This document shows positions 26,940 to 36,509 of a stretch of DNA of 64,000 nucleotides, one piece after another. The stretch is from Vallitalea longa (GTDB lineage: Bacteria; Bacillota; Clostridia; Lachnospirales; Vallitaleaceae): the NCBI RefSeq assembly GCF_027923465.1, contig NZ_BRLB01000015.1, positions 62,001-126,000 of the forward strand. Reading direction: 5' to 3'. Each line of letters opens with the position of its first letter. Position 1 is the first letter of the stretch. A model generated the notes under the pieces. That model did no database searches and was not told where the DNA came from. It saw only the letters and a list, made by a program, of their open reading frames with translations. Both the position numbers and the translations under genes were made by a program.

Positions 26940-28073
26940 GTGAAACTAATACATAATGCTATATTAGCCATACTTTTTATCATAATAATTTTCGCAGTAT
27001 TTCTTTCTAATATGATTAAGCCTGATAGAAAATTCTCTGAGAACGAAAATAGATATTTAAGTACCAAACCTAAATTTTCCTTTGAACGATTACTTGAAGG
27101 AAAATATTCTAAGGATATAGAAAAATATATAGACGATCAATTCATCTTTAGAGAAAACTTCATAACTGCAAAATCAAATATAGAACAACTGTTTCCAAGA
27201 AAAGATATAAATGGTGTTTATTTAGGAAAAGATGATTATCTAATAGAGAAATGTTTAGAAAAAGATTTTAATTATGCTCAGCTTGACAAAAATATAGAAC
27301 TCGTGAATTCATTTGCATCAACTAACGATAGTCTAGATGTAAGTATGATTATTGTTCCTACTTCTTCATTAGTGATGAATGATAAATTACCAGATAATGC
27401 ACCTATGTTCAATCAGCAAAAAGTATTTGATAATCTTAACAAAAGATTTAATTCTTTACGTTATATAGATGTATCACAAACATTGATTGAACATAATAAT
27501 GAATATATATTCTATAAATCCGATCATCATTGGACAACATTCGGTGCTTATTATGCATATATGGCCTATTGTAAGAACTTAGGGATGAAACATAATTCTT
27601 ATGAATCTTATAATATAGAAAATGTAACAAAATCTTTTAAGGGAACCTATTATTCCAAAGTACTTTTAGATAATATATATGACCAAATAGATATATATAA
27701 AACAAAAGACCAGTCTCCCTATAAGGTATATTACAATAATTCAAAAACCGTAACGGATAGCGTTTTTGATTATGATAAATTGGAAGAAAAAGATCAATAT
27801 CAAATATTTTTCGGCGGAAATCATCCAGAACTAAAAATTGTACAAGAAGAAAATACCGCAGAGGAAAAAAATCTACTTGTGATTAAAGACTCATACGCTA
27901 ATAGTTTCGTTCCGCTTATCATGAACAACTATAATAAAGTCTGCATGATTGATTTAAGATATTTTAATGGTAATTTGAATGAATATATCAAAGATAATAA
28001 TATAACCGATGTTTTATTTCTATATGGAATAATGAGTTTTTCCAATGATAATGTCTTTAATAAATTAATATAA
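26940..28073 (+). CDS. DHHW-family extracytoplasmic acyltransferase partner (AlgX/DltD-like)
   Basis: 377 aa with an N-terminal membrane helix (about 5-24) and an extracellular SGNH-like domain. The family motif D195-H196-H197-W198 (SDHHWTTFGAYYAY) and a later KDSYANSFVPL segment, with the likely catalytic serine, are intact. It completes the acylation cluster with the MBOAT upstream. A GTG codon starts it after GGGAGGAATT. It probably receives the acyl group and transfers it to a glycan or wall polymer outside the cell (family inference). Confidence 0.88.
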   Translation: MKLIHNAILAILFIIIIFAVFLSNMIKPDRKFSENENRYLSTKPKFSFERLLEGKYSKDIEKYIDDQFIFRENFITAKSNIEQLFPRKDINGVYLGKDDYLIEKCLEKDFNYAQLDKNIELVNSFASTNDSLDVSMIIVPTSSLVMNDKLPDNAPMFNQQKVFDNLNKRFNSLRYIDVSQTLIEHNNEYIFYKSDHHWTTFGAYYAYMAYCKNLGMKHNSYESYNIENVTKSFKGTYYSKVLLDNIYDQIDIYKTKDQSPYKVYYNNSKTVTDSVFDYDKLEEKDQYQIFFGGNHPELKIVQEENTAEEKNLLVIKDSYANSFVPLIMNNYNKVCMIDLRYFNGNLNEYIKDNNITDVLFLYGIMSFSNDNVFNKLI

Positions 28074-28079
28074 ACGTAC

Positions 28080-28126
28080 AACAAAGTAGCTACTACTGAA
28101 TAATAGTTTGCTACTTTGTTTTTTTC
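28080..28126. terminator. Terminator of the acylation cluster
   Basis: ACAAAGTAGC (28081-28090) and GCTACTTTGT (28110-28119) form a perfect 10-bp stem followed by seven T on the plus strand. It may also stop the convergent cobalamin operon. Confidence 0.9.
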
Positions 28127-28173
28127 TATATTATTTTATAGACTCTTTACCATTTCTTGATTAAATCAGCTAT

Positions 28174-28716
28174 TTAATATTCTATGCCTTTTACCGCCAT
28201 TCTACCTTCATTATAATAATGCTTCTTCTCTTCACAAATTGTCACTAAATCCACAGCATCCATGAGCTTTTCAGGTGCATTCCTTCCAGTTATAACTATA
28301 TTAGTTCTATCAGGTCTATTTTTAAACACATCAATGCAGTCTTCTACAGATAAGACATCTTCTATAGGAAATCTATCTATAGCAAATACATTATTTATTT
28401 CGTCTAATACAATGAGGTCATACTCTCCACTATTAATCTTGTCTTTAGTTAATTCCCATGCTTCTGTAATACCTTTTTTGTGGTCCTCGATATCATTGAT
28501 ATTAGTGAATCCCTTACCCATTGAATACATTTCAACATCTAGCTTTTTAAAAACTTCACGTTCACCTATTAATATATCTGCTGATTTAATGAACTGAATT
28601 ATACATACTTTTTTGCCATGACCTATTGAACGGATTGCTAAGCCAAATGCAGCAGTACTTTTACCTTTACCATTACCTGTATAACATAATACAACTCCCT
28701 TTTGATTATTACTCAT
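28174..28716 (-). CDS. cobO: Cob(I)yrinic acid a,c-diamide adenosyltransferase (CobA/BtuR type)
   Basis: Transfers the adenosyl group of ATP to Co(I) corrinoids. 180 aa. P-loop-like motif CYTGNGKGKSTAAFGLA (residues 11-27) and DEINNVFAIDRFP in the Walker-B position; ITGRNAPEKLMDAVDLVT is the C-terminal family signature. It is the last gene of the cobalamin operon, starting at the base next to the cbiG stop, and so co-translated with it. Confidence 0.94.
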   Translation of the reverse strand: MSNNQKGVVLCYTGNGKGKSTAAFGLAIRSIGHGKKVCIIQFIKSADILIGEREVFKKLDVEMYSMGKGFTNINDIEDHKKGITEAWELTKDKINSGEYDLIVLDEINNVFAIDRFPIEDVLSVEDCIDVFKNRPDRTNIVITGRNAPEKLMDAVDLVTICEEKKHYYNEGRMAVKGIEY

Positions 28717-29760
28717 TCAAATTTCCTCCTTATTTTTCCATAATGATATAGTTATACCATTAGCTTTTACTTTATTTAAAATGCATTCACCTCTATTAGA
28801 TGAAAGATATCCACAAGGTTCACTGACACATGTTACACCAATAGTTCTTTCTACAAAATCAGAACCATGAAATAAGTACTGCACTTCTCTTATTTCATCA
28901 AGTGTTACGATATCCATAGGAACTTTTAATGATCTAGCTAATTCAATTATACCTTTTTCATCTTTCTTTACTTCAACGGTAGATATTCTTGATATACGAT
29001 TAATATTCATCTTCAAGTCTTCTAACACCATTAATAATTCTTTTGTAATCTGTTCTTTCGTCTTACCTCTTTTACATCCTATTCCAAGTGTAATGTTTCT
29101 TTTATAGAGATATGATACTTGGCAATCAGCTTTAATTATATTACCTTCTATGACTATTAACCCTTTAATGTTATGTTTCTCTATACTATGACTAATATTA
29201 TCTTCATCTATTCTTATGAAGTTTTTGGGTAAATCAATACTAATTTCAATATTACTAATTATACCGATATTCTCTCCATTGACAATATGTGCTGTAACAT
29301 CTTTCGCATCATTGAAATCATCTATATAGCACCCAAGTTTCATTGCTAAAGTATCCACTGCCAGAGTGTTATTAACATCAGAAGAGGTAGTTATTACTGC
29401 ATTAGCATCTAAAAAATCAGCAATTCTTGTAGTATAATCATTGGCACCTCCAAGATGCCCCGATAAAAGGCTTATAACATATTTACCATGTTCATCTATA
29501 ACAATAACTCCTGGATCTACGGATTTGTGTTTTATATGAGGCGCTATCAATCTAACTACTATACCTGTTGCCATAATGAATATGAGCATATCATAATCAT
29601 CCATCAATTTCTTGATATTATCTCTTAGTGGCAATTTTATAAGTTCAGCATATTCACTTTCATTTTCTTTATGGGTATAGATATCTATATCATCATATTC
29701 TCTTAAATTCATTGCAAGATCTAGTCCACCTCTAGTAAGTGTTATTAATGCAACCTTCAA
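28717..29760 (-). CDS. cbiG: Cobalt-precorrin-5A hydrolase
   Basis: Opens the lactone of cobalt-precorrin-5A, releasing acetaldehyde, in the anaerobic B12 pathway. 347 aa with the three-part layout: N-terminal domain (about 1-130, with IMATGIVVRLIAP and LLSGHLGGAN), a linker domain, and the C-terminal CobE/CbiG domain starting at LGIGCKRGKTKEQI (about 228). An 85-nt gap separates it from cbiJ, the longest gap in the operon. It overlaps nothing but abuts cobO. Confidence 0.95.
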   Translation of the reverse strand: MKVALITLTRGGLDLAMNLREYDDIDIYTHKENESEYAELIKLPLRDNIKKLMDDYDMLIFIMATGIVVRLIAPHIKHKSVDPGVIVIDEHGKYVISLLSGHLGGANDYTTRIADFLDANAVITTSSDVNNTLAVDTLAMKLGCYIDDFNDAKDVTAHIVNGENIGIISNIEISIDLPKNFIRIDEDNISHSIEKHNIKGLIVIEGNIIKADCQVSYLYKRNITLGIGCKRGKTKEQITKELLMVLEDLKMNINRISRISTVEVKKDEKGIIELARSLKVPMDIVTLDEIREVQYLFHGSDFVERTIGVTCVSEPCGYLSSNRGECILNKVKANGITISLWKNKEEI

Positions 29761-29845
29761 TATGTTACCACCTTTCTTAACCTAAATCACCTATTACTTT
29801 AATAAATGTCGCAAAACAATATAATCTCTTACTTTAAACTACTTT

Positions 29846-30604
29846 TCAGGTTATATCGTTTATATAATTAATTAGATTATCAATATCAATGAATACTTTT
29901 GGATAATCAATTTTAGGTCTACCAATTATTATAACTTTAGCATTACAATCCTCAGCTGCTTGGAGTTTTTCTTCTAACATACCCTGACTACCGCTTTCCT
30001 TAGTTACTAATATCTTGCAATTATAATTTTTCAACATAGCTATATTCAAATCTTTTGCAAAAGGTCCTTTCATAGCTATAATCTGGTCAGGTAAGACATT
30101 AAGCTTTTCTAACTTTTCTATATTACCAGATTGAGGTAATATTCTTATAAAAGCTCTATTTTTATCTTTAATCTCTTGTAAAATATGCTCAATATCTTTA
30201 CTCCCAGTTGTTATCAGTACATTACCTTGAAGTCTGTTAATCATTTTTCCGGCTTCTTCATAGGAATAACAATAAACGTACTTTTCTTCATCTTTTTTTA
30301 TCAATGGTCTTTCATAACGTATATATTTAATCCCTAGAGATTTACTGATACTGATTGCATTCTCAGAGACTAATTTTGCATATGGATGAGTTGCATCAAC
30401 AATTAAACCAATATTGTTATTGATACAATAAGTTTTTAATTCACTCTCATCTTTTTTTCCACATATAATAGAACCCTCAAAATTCTTTCTTGCAACTTCT
30501 TTTCCGTATTCTGTTGCAGTACTGAGAACTAGACCAGTTGAAATTTTTCTGATCATATTGGCTATTATGATACTTTCACTTGTTCCACCTAATATCAGAA
30601 TCAT
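29846..30604 (-). CDS. cbiJ: Cobalt-precorrin-6A reductase
   Basis: NAD(P)H-dependent reduction of the cobalt-precorrin-6A macrocycle. 252 aa. An N-terminal GGTSES motif (6-11), VDATHPYAKLVSENA, and a C-terminal LVTKESGSQGMLEEKLQAAEDC region are typical of CbiJ/CobK. The first four bases overlap the cbiH stop, indicating coupled translation. Confidence 0.94.
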   Translation of the reverse strand: MILILGGTSESIIIANMIRKISTGLVLSTATEYGKEVARKNFEGSIICGKKDESELKTYCINNNIGLIVDATHPYAKLVSENAISISKSLGIKYIRYERPLIKKDEEKYVYCYSYEEAGKMINRLQGNVLITTGSKDIEHILQEIKDKNRAFIRILPQSGNIEKLEKLNVLPDQIIAMKGPFAKDLNIAMLKNYNCKILVTKESGSQGMLEEKLQAAEDCNAKVIIIGRPKIDYPKVFIDIDNLINYINDIT

Positions 30605-31341
30605 ATTTTATACCCTCTTGATGTGACCATATAATCATTTAACCATTTTGTCTGTTTATTACCTATGATTACTGTACAGAACATATCAATTTCTTCTGTT
30701 TTAATATGTGATATATCAGTTCTAATGATCTCTTGTTCTTTTCTATAAGCCATTCTGATAATACCAACTGGAGTATTATCGTCTCTCTCTTTTCTAATGA
30801 TTCTTATGGCTTCATCTAGATAATCTGGTCTCTTGGAACTTCTAGGATTATAAAGAGCTATAACAAAATCTGCTTTTGATGCCATATCAACTCTATTTAA
30901 TATTTTTTCATAAGGTGTCATATAATCACTAAGACTAATTGTACAGAAATCTTCCACAATAGGTGCCCCAAGTAATGCTCCACATGAAATAGCCGCTGTT
31001 ACACCAGATACGACTTCTATTTCTATGTAATTTTCCAATTGTTTAGTATGTACCAGTTCTATTAATAATCCGGCCATGCCGTATAATCCACCATCTCCAC
31101 TACAGACTATACCTACTTTCCTACCTTGTAATGCCTCTTCTATAGCCATTTCACATCGGTCAATTTCTTTTCCCATACCTTTGCTTATGACTTTTTTGTT
31201 ATCCAGCAACTTGTTTATCTGCTCTATGTAAACCTTATAACCTGCTATAACATCACATGATTTGATTATATCCATAGCTTTTAATGTCATATTTTCTAAT
31301 TGCCCAGGTCCAATACCTATTACAAAAATCTGACCTTTCAT
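30601..31341 (-). CDS. cbiH: Cobalt-precorrin-3B C17-methyltransferase
   Basis: SAM-dependent methylation at C17 with ring contraction. 246 aa from ATG at 31341, chosen because GAGGAGAG lies 6 nt upstream and the first residues MKGQIFVIGIGPG match the family start; a longer frame to 31437 would overlap cbiF by 95 nt. Tetrapyrrole-methylase fold: GIGPGQLENMT, VCSGDGGLYGMA, YNPRSSKRPDYL. It starts 1 nt after the cbiF stop. Confidence 0.94.
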   Translation of the reverse strand: MKGQIFVIGIGPGQLENMTLKAMDIIKSCDVIAGYKVYIEQINKLLDNKKVISKGMGKEIDRCEMAIEEALQGRKVGIVCSGDGGLYGMAGLLIELVHTKQLENYIEIEVVSGVTAAISCGALLGAPIVEDFCTISLSDYMTPYEKILNRVDMASKADFVIALYNPRSSKRPDYLDEAIRIIRKERDDNTPVGIIRMAYRKEQEIIRTDISHIKTEEIDMFCTVIIGNKQTKWLNDYMVTSRGYKI

Positions 31342-31342
31342 A

Positions 31343-32110
31343 CTATCTCTCCTCACTGCTGACTGCTGTTCTATACATATGACTGAAACCTTTATCATAT
31401 AGTTTAGATAAAGAATATTCATCAGACATGAAATCACCTATTAGTATTTGAGCAAATCTAGTTATATTAGCTTTCTTTACTTTATCCTCAATATCAACTA
31501 ATGTTCCTCTAACTATTTTTTCATCTTCCCAAGTTGCTTTATATACCACTGCGACAGGAGTTTTTTCATCATAACTCTTTTTTAGTTTTCCTATGACATC
31601 ACCAATAGATTGCACTGATAAGAATATTGCCATTGAAGCTTTATGTTTAGCTAATTCTTCAAGTTTACCACCTTCACCATGACCTGTTCTTCCTGGTAAT
31701 CTTGTTATAATTATTGTCTGTGAGACATCAGGTAATGTAAATTCTTCTTTTAATCTAGAAGCTGCTGCTACAAAAGAGCTAACCCCAGGTATTACATCAA
31801 ATTCAATTTTATGTTGTATCAGTCTATCCATCTGCTCCCTAATTGCACCATAAATAGATGGATCTCCTGTATGCAATCTAACAACTTTTTTATTATCTTT
31901 TTCCATTGATACCATTACTTCAATAACTTCATCCAAATCCATCTTAGCGCTATTATATATGATGACATCTTCTTTACAATAAGTATCAATCAATTTAGGA
32001 TTTACTAAAGATCCAGCATATATAACACAATCGGCTTCATTTAGAGCCTTCATTCCCTTAACAGTAATTAATTCAACATCTCCTGGTCCTGCTCCAACAA
32101 ATAAAATCAT
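31343..32110 (-). CDS. cbiF: Cobalt-precorrin-4 C11-methyltransferase
   Basis: Methylates C11 of cobalt-precorrin-4 using SAM. 255 aa. Signatures: GAGPGDVELITVKG (6-19), VIYAGSLV, RLHTGDPSIYGA (about 98-109), and ITRLPGRTGHGEGGKL specific to CbiF/CobM. A 75-nt spacer without structure separates it from cbiT. Confidence 0.95.
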   Translation of the reverse strand: MILFVGAGPGDVELITVKGMKALNEADCVIYAGSLVNPKLIDTYCKEDVIIYNSAKMDLDEVIEVMVSMEKDNKKVVRLHTGDPSIYGAIREQMDRLIQHKIEFDVIPGVSSFVAAASRLKEEFTLPDVSQTIIITRLPGRTGHGEGGKLEELAKHKASMAIFLSVQSIGDVIGKLKKSYDEKTPVAVVYKATWEDEKIVRGTLVDIEDKVKKANITRFAQILIGDFMSDEYSLSKLYDKGFSHMYRTAVSSEER

Positions 32111-32185
32111 CTCATGTACTCCTTATTCTTCTTATTTTTATAAGTAATTTTGTTAATTGTCCTAGCCTAATAATTAAAATAGCAC

Positions 32186-32764
32186 CTACATTAATCTTGC
32201 AGAGATTATATATATAGGATTATTAGCCTTCATCATCCACCCTGCTATCTTATGCCCTTTTGATACTTGAACCATTGCAACATCAATATCTTTAAATCTA
32301 CCTTCCAGCGCAGCTAAAATCTTGTATGTACTATCTATTAATATAGTATTCGCAACAAAAACTCCTTCTGGTACTAGATGATCAGTTGCAAAGTCGATTA
32401 TATTATCAATATGTCTGCTGCCACCCCCAAGGAAAATACTATCATAATTTTTCTTAGGTATATCATTAGGCGCTGACCCTTCAATTATATTTACATTATT
32501 TAATTCGAATTTATTAACATTTTTTCTTGTAATATTGACTGCCTCTTCTTTCTGATCTATAGCCGTTACCTCACCTTGGTTACATATCAAACCACATTCT
32601 ACAGTTATACTGCCTGTACCACATCCGATATCTAAAACTCTTGAGGTTGGATTCAACCTAAGTTTTGATATAGCTATAGCTCTTACTTCTGACTTCGTCA
32701 TGGGCACTTTATCTCTAATGAATTCTTCATCTGGTATCCCAAACATAGTTCTATTATTATCCAT
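32186..32764 (-). CDS. cbiT: Cobalt-precorrin-6B C15-methyltransferase (decarboxylating)
   Basis: Rossmann-fold SAM methyltransferase that methylates C15 and removes the C12 acetate carboxyl. 192 aa. Start region MTKSEVRAIAISKLRL, SAM motif VLDIGCGTGSITVE (about 40-53), and IFLGGGSRHIDNI. It is encoded separately from cbiE (fused as CobL in aerobic organisms) and overlaps it by 8 nt. Confidence 0.95.
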   Translation of the reverse strand: MDNNRTMFGIPDEEFIRDKVPMTKSEVRAIAISKLRLNPTSRVLDIGCGTGSITVECGLICNQGEVTAIDQKEEAVNITRKNVNKFELNNVNIIEGSAPNDIPKKNYDSIFLGGGSRHIDNIIDFATDHLVPEGVFVANTILIDSTYKILAALEGRFKDIDVAMVQVSKGHKIAGWMMKANNPIYIISARLM

Positions 32765-33380
32765 TATTCTCTATCACCACCACACTTAATGCTGAAAACT
32801 GTTGTATCATAATGTTTTCAGGAATATCTATAGTAATCTTTTCATCATCATAAGAAAGATTCTCACCAACAATCATTTTGATATCATATAAGCCTTTTTC
32901 AATCAACTGTTTTGCAATATTATCAGGAGAATTTTTCTTGTCGGTTAATAAAAATACGCCTTTCTTGTCTTTCAATTTCTCTATCCACTTAATCTCTCTA
33001 CCATGAAGACTATATAATCCATAATCTTTATAACTTTTTCCTATCTTACTGAAAAGATATTGATAAGAACTTATACCCGGTACTACATTAATATATTCTT
33101 TACCTATCTTAACTTGTAAGTAATCAAGCAAACTATAAAATCCTGTATCACCAGAAACTATAACCGTCAACTTTCTTCTGGTTTTATTTGTATTAATGAA
33201 ATCACACATATCAGAGAGATTAGAATTATATAGATATACATCTTTATTATAAGATTCAAAAATATCCAGATTCCTTTTTCCTCCAATAATTACATCTGAC
33301 TCTTCTATAATCTTGTAAGCCATAGGAAGAATATAATCCTTATGTCCTGGTCCTATACCGACTACATTTACTTTATTCAT
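32757..33380 (-). CDS. cbiE: Cobalt-precorrin-7 C5-methyltransferase
   Basis: Tetrapyrrole methylase acting at C5. 207 aa. GIGPGHKDYILPMAY (8-22), VIIGGKRNLD, VIVSGDTGFYSLLDYL and a central GISSYQYLFSKIG segment fit CbiE. It overlaps cbiD upstream by 8 nt and cbiT downstream by 8 nt. Confidence 0.93.
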   Translation of the reverse strand: MNKVNVVGIGPGHKDYILPMAYKIIEESDVIIGGKRNLDIFESYNKDVYLYNSNLSDMCDFINTNKTRRKLTVIVSGDTGFYSLLDYLQVKIGKEYINVVPGISSYQYLFSKIGKSYKDYGLYSLHGREIKWIEKLKDKKGVFLLTDKKNSPDNIAKQLIEKGLYDIKMIVGENLSYDDEKITIDIPENIMIQQFSALSVVVIENNG

Positions 33381-34494
33381 GTTCTATCTCTCCTATAATA
33401 GACTCAACTTTATCACTTACCGCTAGTAAATCTGTCATATTAAAATAAATAACACCTATCTCTATATTACCATAGATATACCCTTCACAATTGTCCGCTG
33501 CTTTGTTAGCTAGAGTTGTGAAGACTTCTTCCATACCTGTTCTTTTAATAATCTTAGTTGCTTCATCAGTTGTTGTACACTGCATAATGCTTATGAGATT
33601 TTCTCTATCCATACCCATCATACCGAGATAAGCAGTTAATATCTCCATCCTAGTGGAGCTGACTCTACTATGAGTATAATATATACCTCCAGCAGGTTTG
33701 ATTAGTTTTCCTATATGTCCTGCTATTATTATTTTTTCAAATCTTAATTCTGCACATTTCTCCAATGCAAATCCAAGATAATTACTTATCTTAACGATAT
33801 ATACATCTTCAATAGGATAATATTCGGATAATAATTTCTCACCAATATTACCGGGTACCAATATGACATATTTACTGTTCTTCTTAATAGCCATTTTGAG
33901 TTCTATGAAAATAGTCTCTTTTAATGCATCTTCCGACATAGGTTCTACTATTCCTGTAGTTCCAAGGACGGATAACCCTCCAACAATACCTAATTTTGGA
34001 TTAAATGTCTTTTTAGCCAATTCCTCGCCTTGAGGTATACTAATAATGACATCCACCCCTTCTATTTCTTCCATAATACTTTCAACTGACTGTGTTATCA
34101 TTTTGAGTGGTGTAGGATTAATGGCATAATGGTTAATAGGTACCTGTAATCCTTCCTTAGTAACTATACCCACTCCTTTACCTCCAATGATATTGATTTT
34201 ATTATCATCCCGCTTTATTACCTCAGCAAAGATTTCAACACCATTAGTAATATCTGGATCATCACCAGAATCTTTCACTATACAACAAGATGCTTTATCT
34301 TCATCAAACTTACATTTATGAACATCCAAGTTTAAATTCCAACCTTTTGGTGTGATGATTTTAACTGAATCAATCTTCTCTTGATTTTTCAACATATAAC
34401 AAGCAGCTTTCGTAGCGGCTGCAGCACAAGAACCAGTCGTATATCCTGTTCTTAATTTTTTACAGCCTTTGTATATGTATCTACTGTTTTGCAA
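33373..34494 (-). CDS. cbiD: Cobalt-precorrin-5B C1-methyltransferase
   Basis: Methylates C1 of cobalt-precorrin-5B with SAM. 373 aa. Signature RTGYTTGSCAAAATKAA near residue 16, DSGDDPDITNG, and GHIGKLIKPAGGIYYTHSR near 260-278. It overlaps cbiC by 14 nt. All catalytic-type motifs look intact. Confidence 0.96.
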   Translation of the reverse strand: MQNSRYIYKGCKKLRTGYTTGSCAAAATKAACYMLKNQEKIDSVKIITPKGWNLNLDVHKCKFDEDKASCCIVKDSGDDPDITNGVEIFAEVIKRDDNKINIIGGKGVGIVTKEGLQVPINHYAINPTPLKMITQSVESIMEEIEGVDVIISIPQGEELAKKTFNPKLGIVGGLSVLGTTGIVEPMSEDALKETIFIELKMAIKKNSKYVILVPGNIGEKLLSEYYPIEDVYIVKISNYLGFALEKCAELRFEKIIIAGHIGKLIKPAGGIYYTHSRVSSTRMEILTAYLGMMGMDRENLISIMQCTTTDEATKIIKRTGMEEVFTTLANKAADNCEGYIYGNIEIGVIYFNMTDLLAVSDKVESIIGEIEHE

Positions 34495-35125
34495 GTTTTT
34501 TCACCGCTTCTCTTAGAACTGCATTAATTATCGCTACTGCAATAGTACTTCCACCTTTTCTACCTTTTGTTATTATTGAAGGAATATCTTCTTCCCATAG
34601 AGCATCCTTAGATTCAGTAGCCCCTACAAATCCTACCGGAACACCAATTACCGCTTTTACTGAACCAATTTTATTTTTATTACTTTGATCTATAAGTCTA
34701 AAAAGTGCCGTTGGGGCATTTCCTACAGCAAAGACTTTATCCCCTGGCATCTCTAGAGCTAAATCTACTGCTGCCATTGAACGTGTAATACCTTTTTCTT
34801 TAGATATTCTATAGGCCTCATCTGATCCCACTAAACACTTAATTCTAATACCTAACTGCTCTGTAAGTTTTTTGCTAATACCTGCTTTTATCATTTGTGT
34901 ATCAGTAATAATTGTACAACCACTTGCAAAAGCTTCTAATATGATATTCTCAACTTGGTTTTTAAATAACAAAATGTCCTCATATATAAAATCTGTCGTT
35001 GTATGGATAACTCGTTGCATAATACTTAATCTCAATGGTGTAAGATCTGTATTTTTCATGCTCTCATATATAATCCTGAAACTCTCTTCTTCTATCTTTC
35101 CTGGGTTTTTTATAAAATCATGCAT
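34481..35125 (-). CDS. cbiC: Cobalt-precorrin-8 methylmutase
   Basis: Moves the C11 methyl to C12, giving cobyrinate. 214 aa. Conserved histidine region QRVIHTTTDF (about 38-47), TDTQMIKAGI, AVGNAPTALFRL and GVPVGFVGATESKDAL are the CbiC/CobH hallmarks. It overlaps cbiA by 8 nt. Confidence 0.96.
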   Translation of the reverse strand: MHDFIKNPGKIEEESFRIIYESMKNTDLTPLRLSIMQRVIHTTTDFIYEDILLFKNQVENIILEAFASGCTIITDTQMIKAGISKKLTEQLGIRIKCLVGSDEAYRISKEKGITRSMAAVDLALEMPGDKVFAVGNAPTALFRLIDQSNKNKIGSVKAVIGVPVGFVGATESKDALWEEDIPSIITKGRKGGSTIAVAIINAVLREAVKKLAKQ

Positions 35126-36509
35126 TGTTTATCTCCTTTTGTCTCTTTATTATAGATGCTGTATACAGAAATTTTTCTGGTATTGATGGTTCAGCTGGAA
35201 AATAAATATGAGGGTACATACCATATGCATTTTTATACAATTTTCCGCAATACCATATCTTATTACCTTTTTCTCCTATGACATATGTAGGTTCTTCCTC
35301 TGTTCTATCAACCACTGATCTATGAAATTCGTGAGCTCTAAATACAGTATCTTCATCAAATAGAGGGGTTCTCCCTTTAGTTTTTATAGAAACATAACCG
35401 AAATTCTGAAGTCTTTTTTTCATATAAGCTCCACCTTTAAATATTCCTACCATTCTATAAGTTTCACTTTCCAGATTGGTTATTGTTTCGTGAAGATACA
35501 TGTAACCACCACATTCTGCATATATAGGAATATTCTCATCAGCTTTTTCCTTAATATCTTGCATTAAACTCATGTTATTAGATAATTCCTTAGCAAATAC
35601 CTCTGGATAACCTCCTGCTAAATATATACCATCACATTTTTCTGGTAATAACTTATCTTGTAATGGACTAAAATAATGAATTTCAGCTCCTAGTCCTTTC
35701 AACATTTCTATATTCTCATTGTAATGAAATGAAAAAGCCTTATCCTTTGCCACTGCAATATGCACACCATAAATTTTATTAGATTTTAGTATATTTGTAT
35801 CTTCTAACATTTCTGTATTATTGGCTATTTCAATTAACTTATCAATGTCTATGGTACTTGTTATAGTCTCAGCCAATTTATTCACCTTGGCAGTGATATC
35901 CTCTATTTCACTACTTTGAATCAATCCTAGATGTCTACTTTCCAACTTAACATCATCTAATTTCGGTAGATAGCCTATTACTGGAACATTAGTATTTTTC
36001 TCAATAGTTTCTTTTAGTATTTCATAATGTCTTCCTGACATAGGAATATTGATGATTACTCCTTCTAAAGAAACATCTCTAAAAGTTTTCATGCCATGCA
36101 CTATTGCTGCTGCACTAGTTGACATACCTTTTGCATTCATTACTAAAATAACTGGTGCTTTCAGTATCTTAGATATATGTGCTGTACTTCCTAGCATAGG
36201 CTCTTTTCCATAGCCATCGTATAATCCCATTACTCCTTCAATAATATTTATATCCGCTTCTTTACTGTATTTATTAAATAAATATATATTCCTCGATTCT
36301 TCTAGAAGCCATCCATCTATGTTAATGCTTGGTCTACCAGTCACCGTTTCATGAAATCCTGGATCTATATAATCAGGACCTACTTTATACGGTTGTACTT
36401 TTAATCCTCTTTTGCACAATGTAGCCATTAATGCTATAGTAAGGGTTGTTTTTCCTGTTCCACTGTGTGGTGCAGATATTATTAGCCTAGGGTTTGTTTT
36501 ATTGGTCAT
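35118..36509 (-). CDS. cbiA: Cobyrinate a,c-diamide synthase
   Basis: ATP- and glutamine-dependent amidation of the a and c side chains. 463 aa. N-terminal dethiobiotin-synthetase-like ATPase with P-loop SAPHSGTGKTTL (13-24), and a C-terminal class I glutaminase with GYPEVFAKEL, the nucleophile cysteine in YAECGGYMYL, and the late histidine in AHEFHRS. It overlaps cbiK by 4 nt. Confidence 0.96.
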   Translation of the reverse strand: MTNKTNPRLIISAPHSGTGKTTLTIALMATLCKRGLKVQPYKVGPDYIDPGFHETVTGRPSINIDGWLLEESRNIYLFNKYSKEADINIIEGVMGLYDGYGKEPMLGSTAHISKILKAPVILVMNAKGMSTSAAAIVHGMKTFRDVSLEGVIINIPMSGRHYEILKETIEKNTNVPVIGYLPKLDDVKLESRHLGLIQSSEIEDITAKVNKLAETITSTIDIDKLIEIANNTEMLEDTNILKSNKIYGVHIAVAKDKAFSFHYNENIEMLKGLGAEIHYFSPLQDKLLPEKCDGIYLAGGYPEVFAKELSNNMSLMQDIKEKADENIPIYAECGGYMYLHETITNLESETYRMVGIFKGGAYMKKRLQNFGYVSIKTKGRTPLFDEDTVFRAHEFHRSVVDRTEEEPTYVIGEKGNKIWYCGKLYKNAYGMYPHIYFPAEPSIPEKFLYTASIIKRQKEINNA

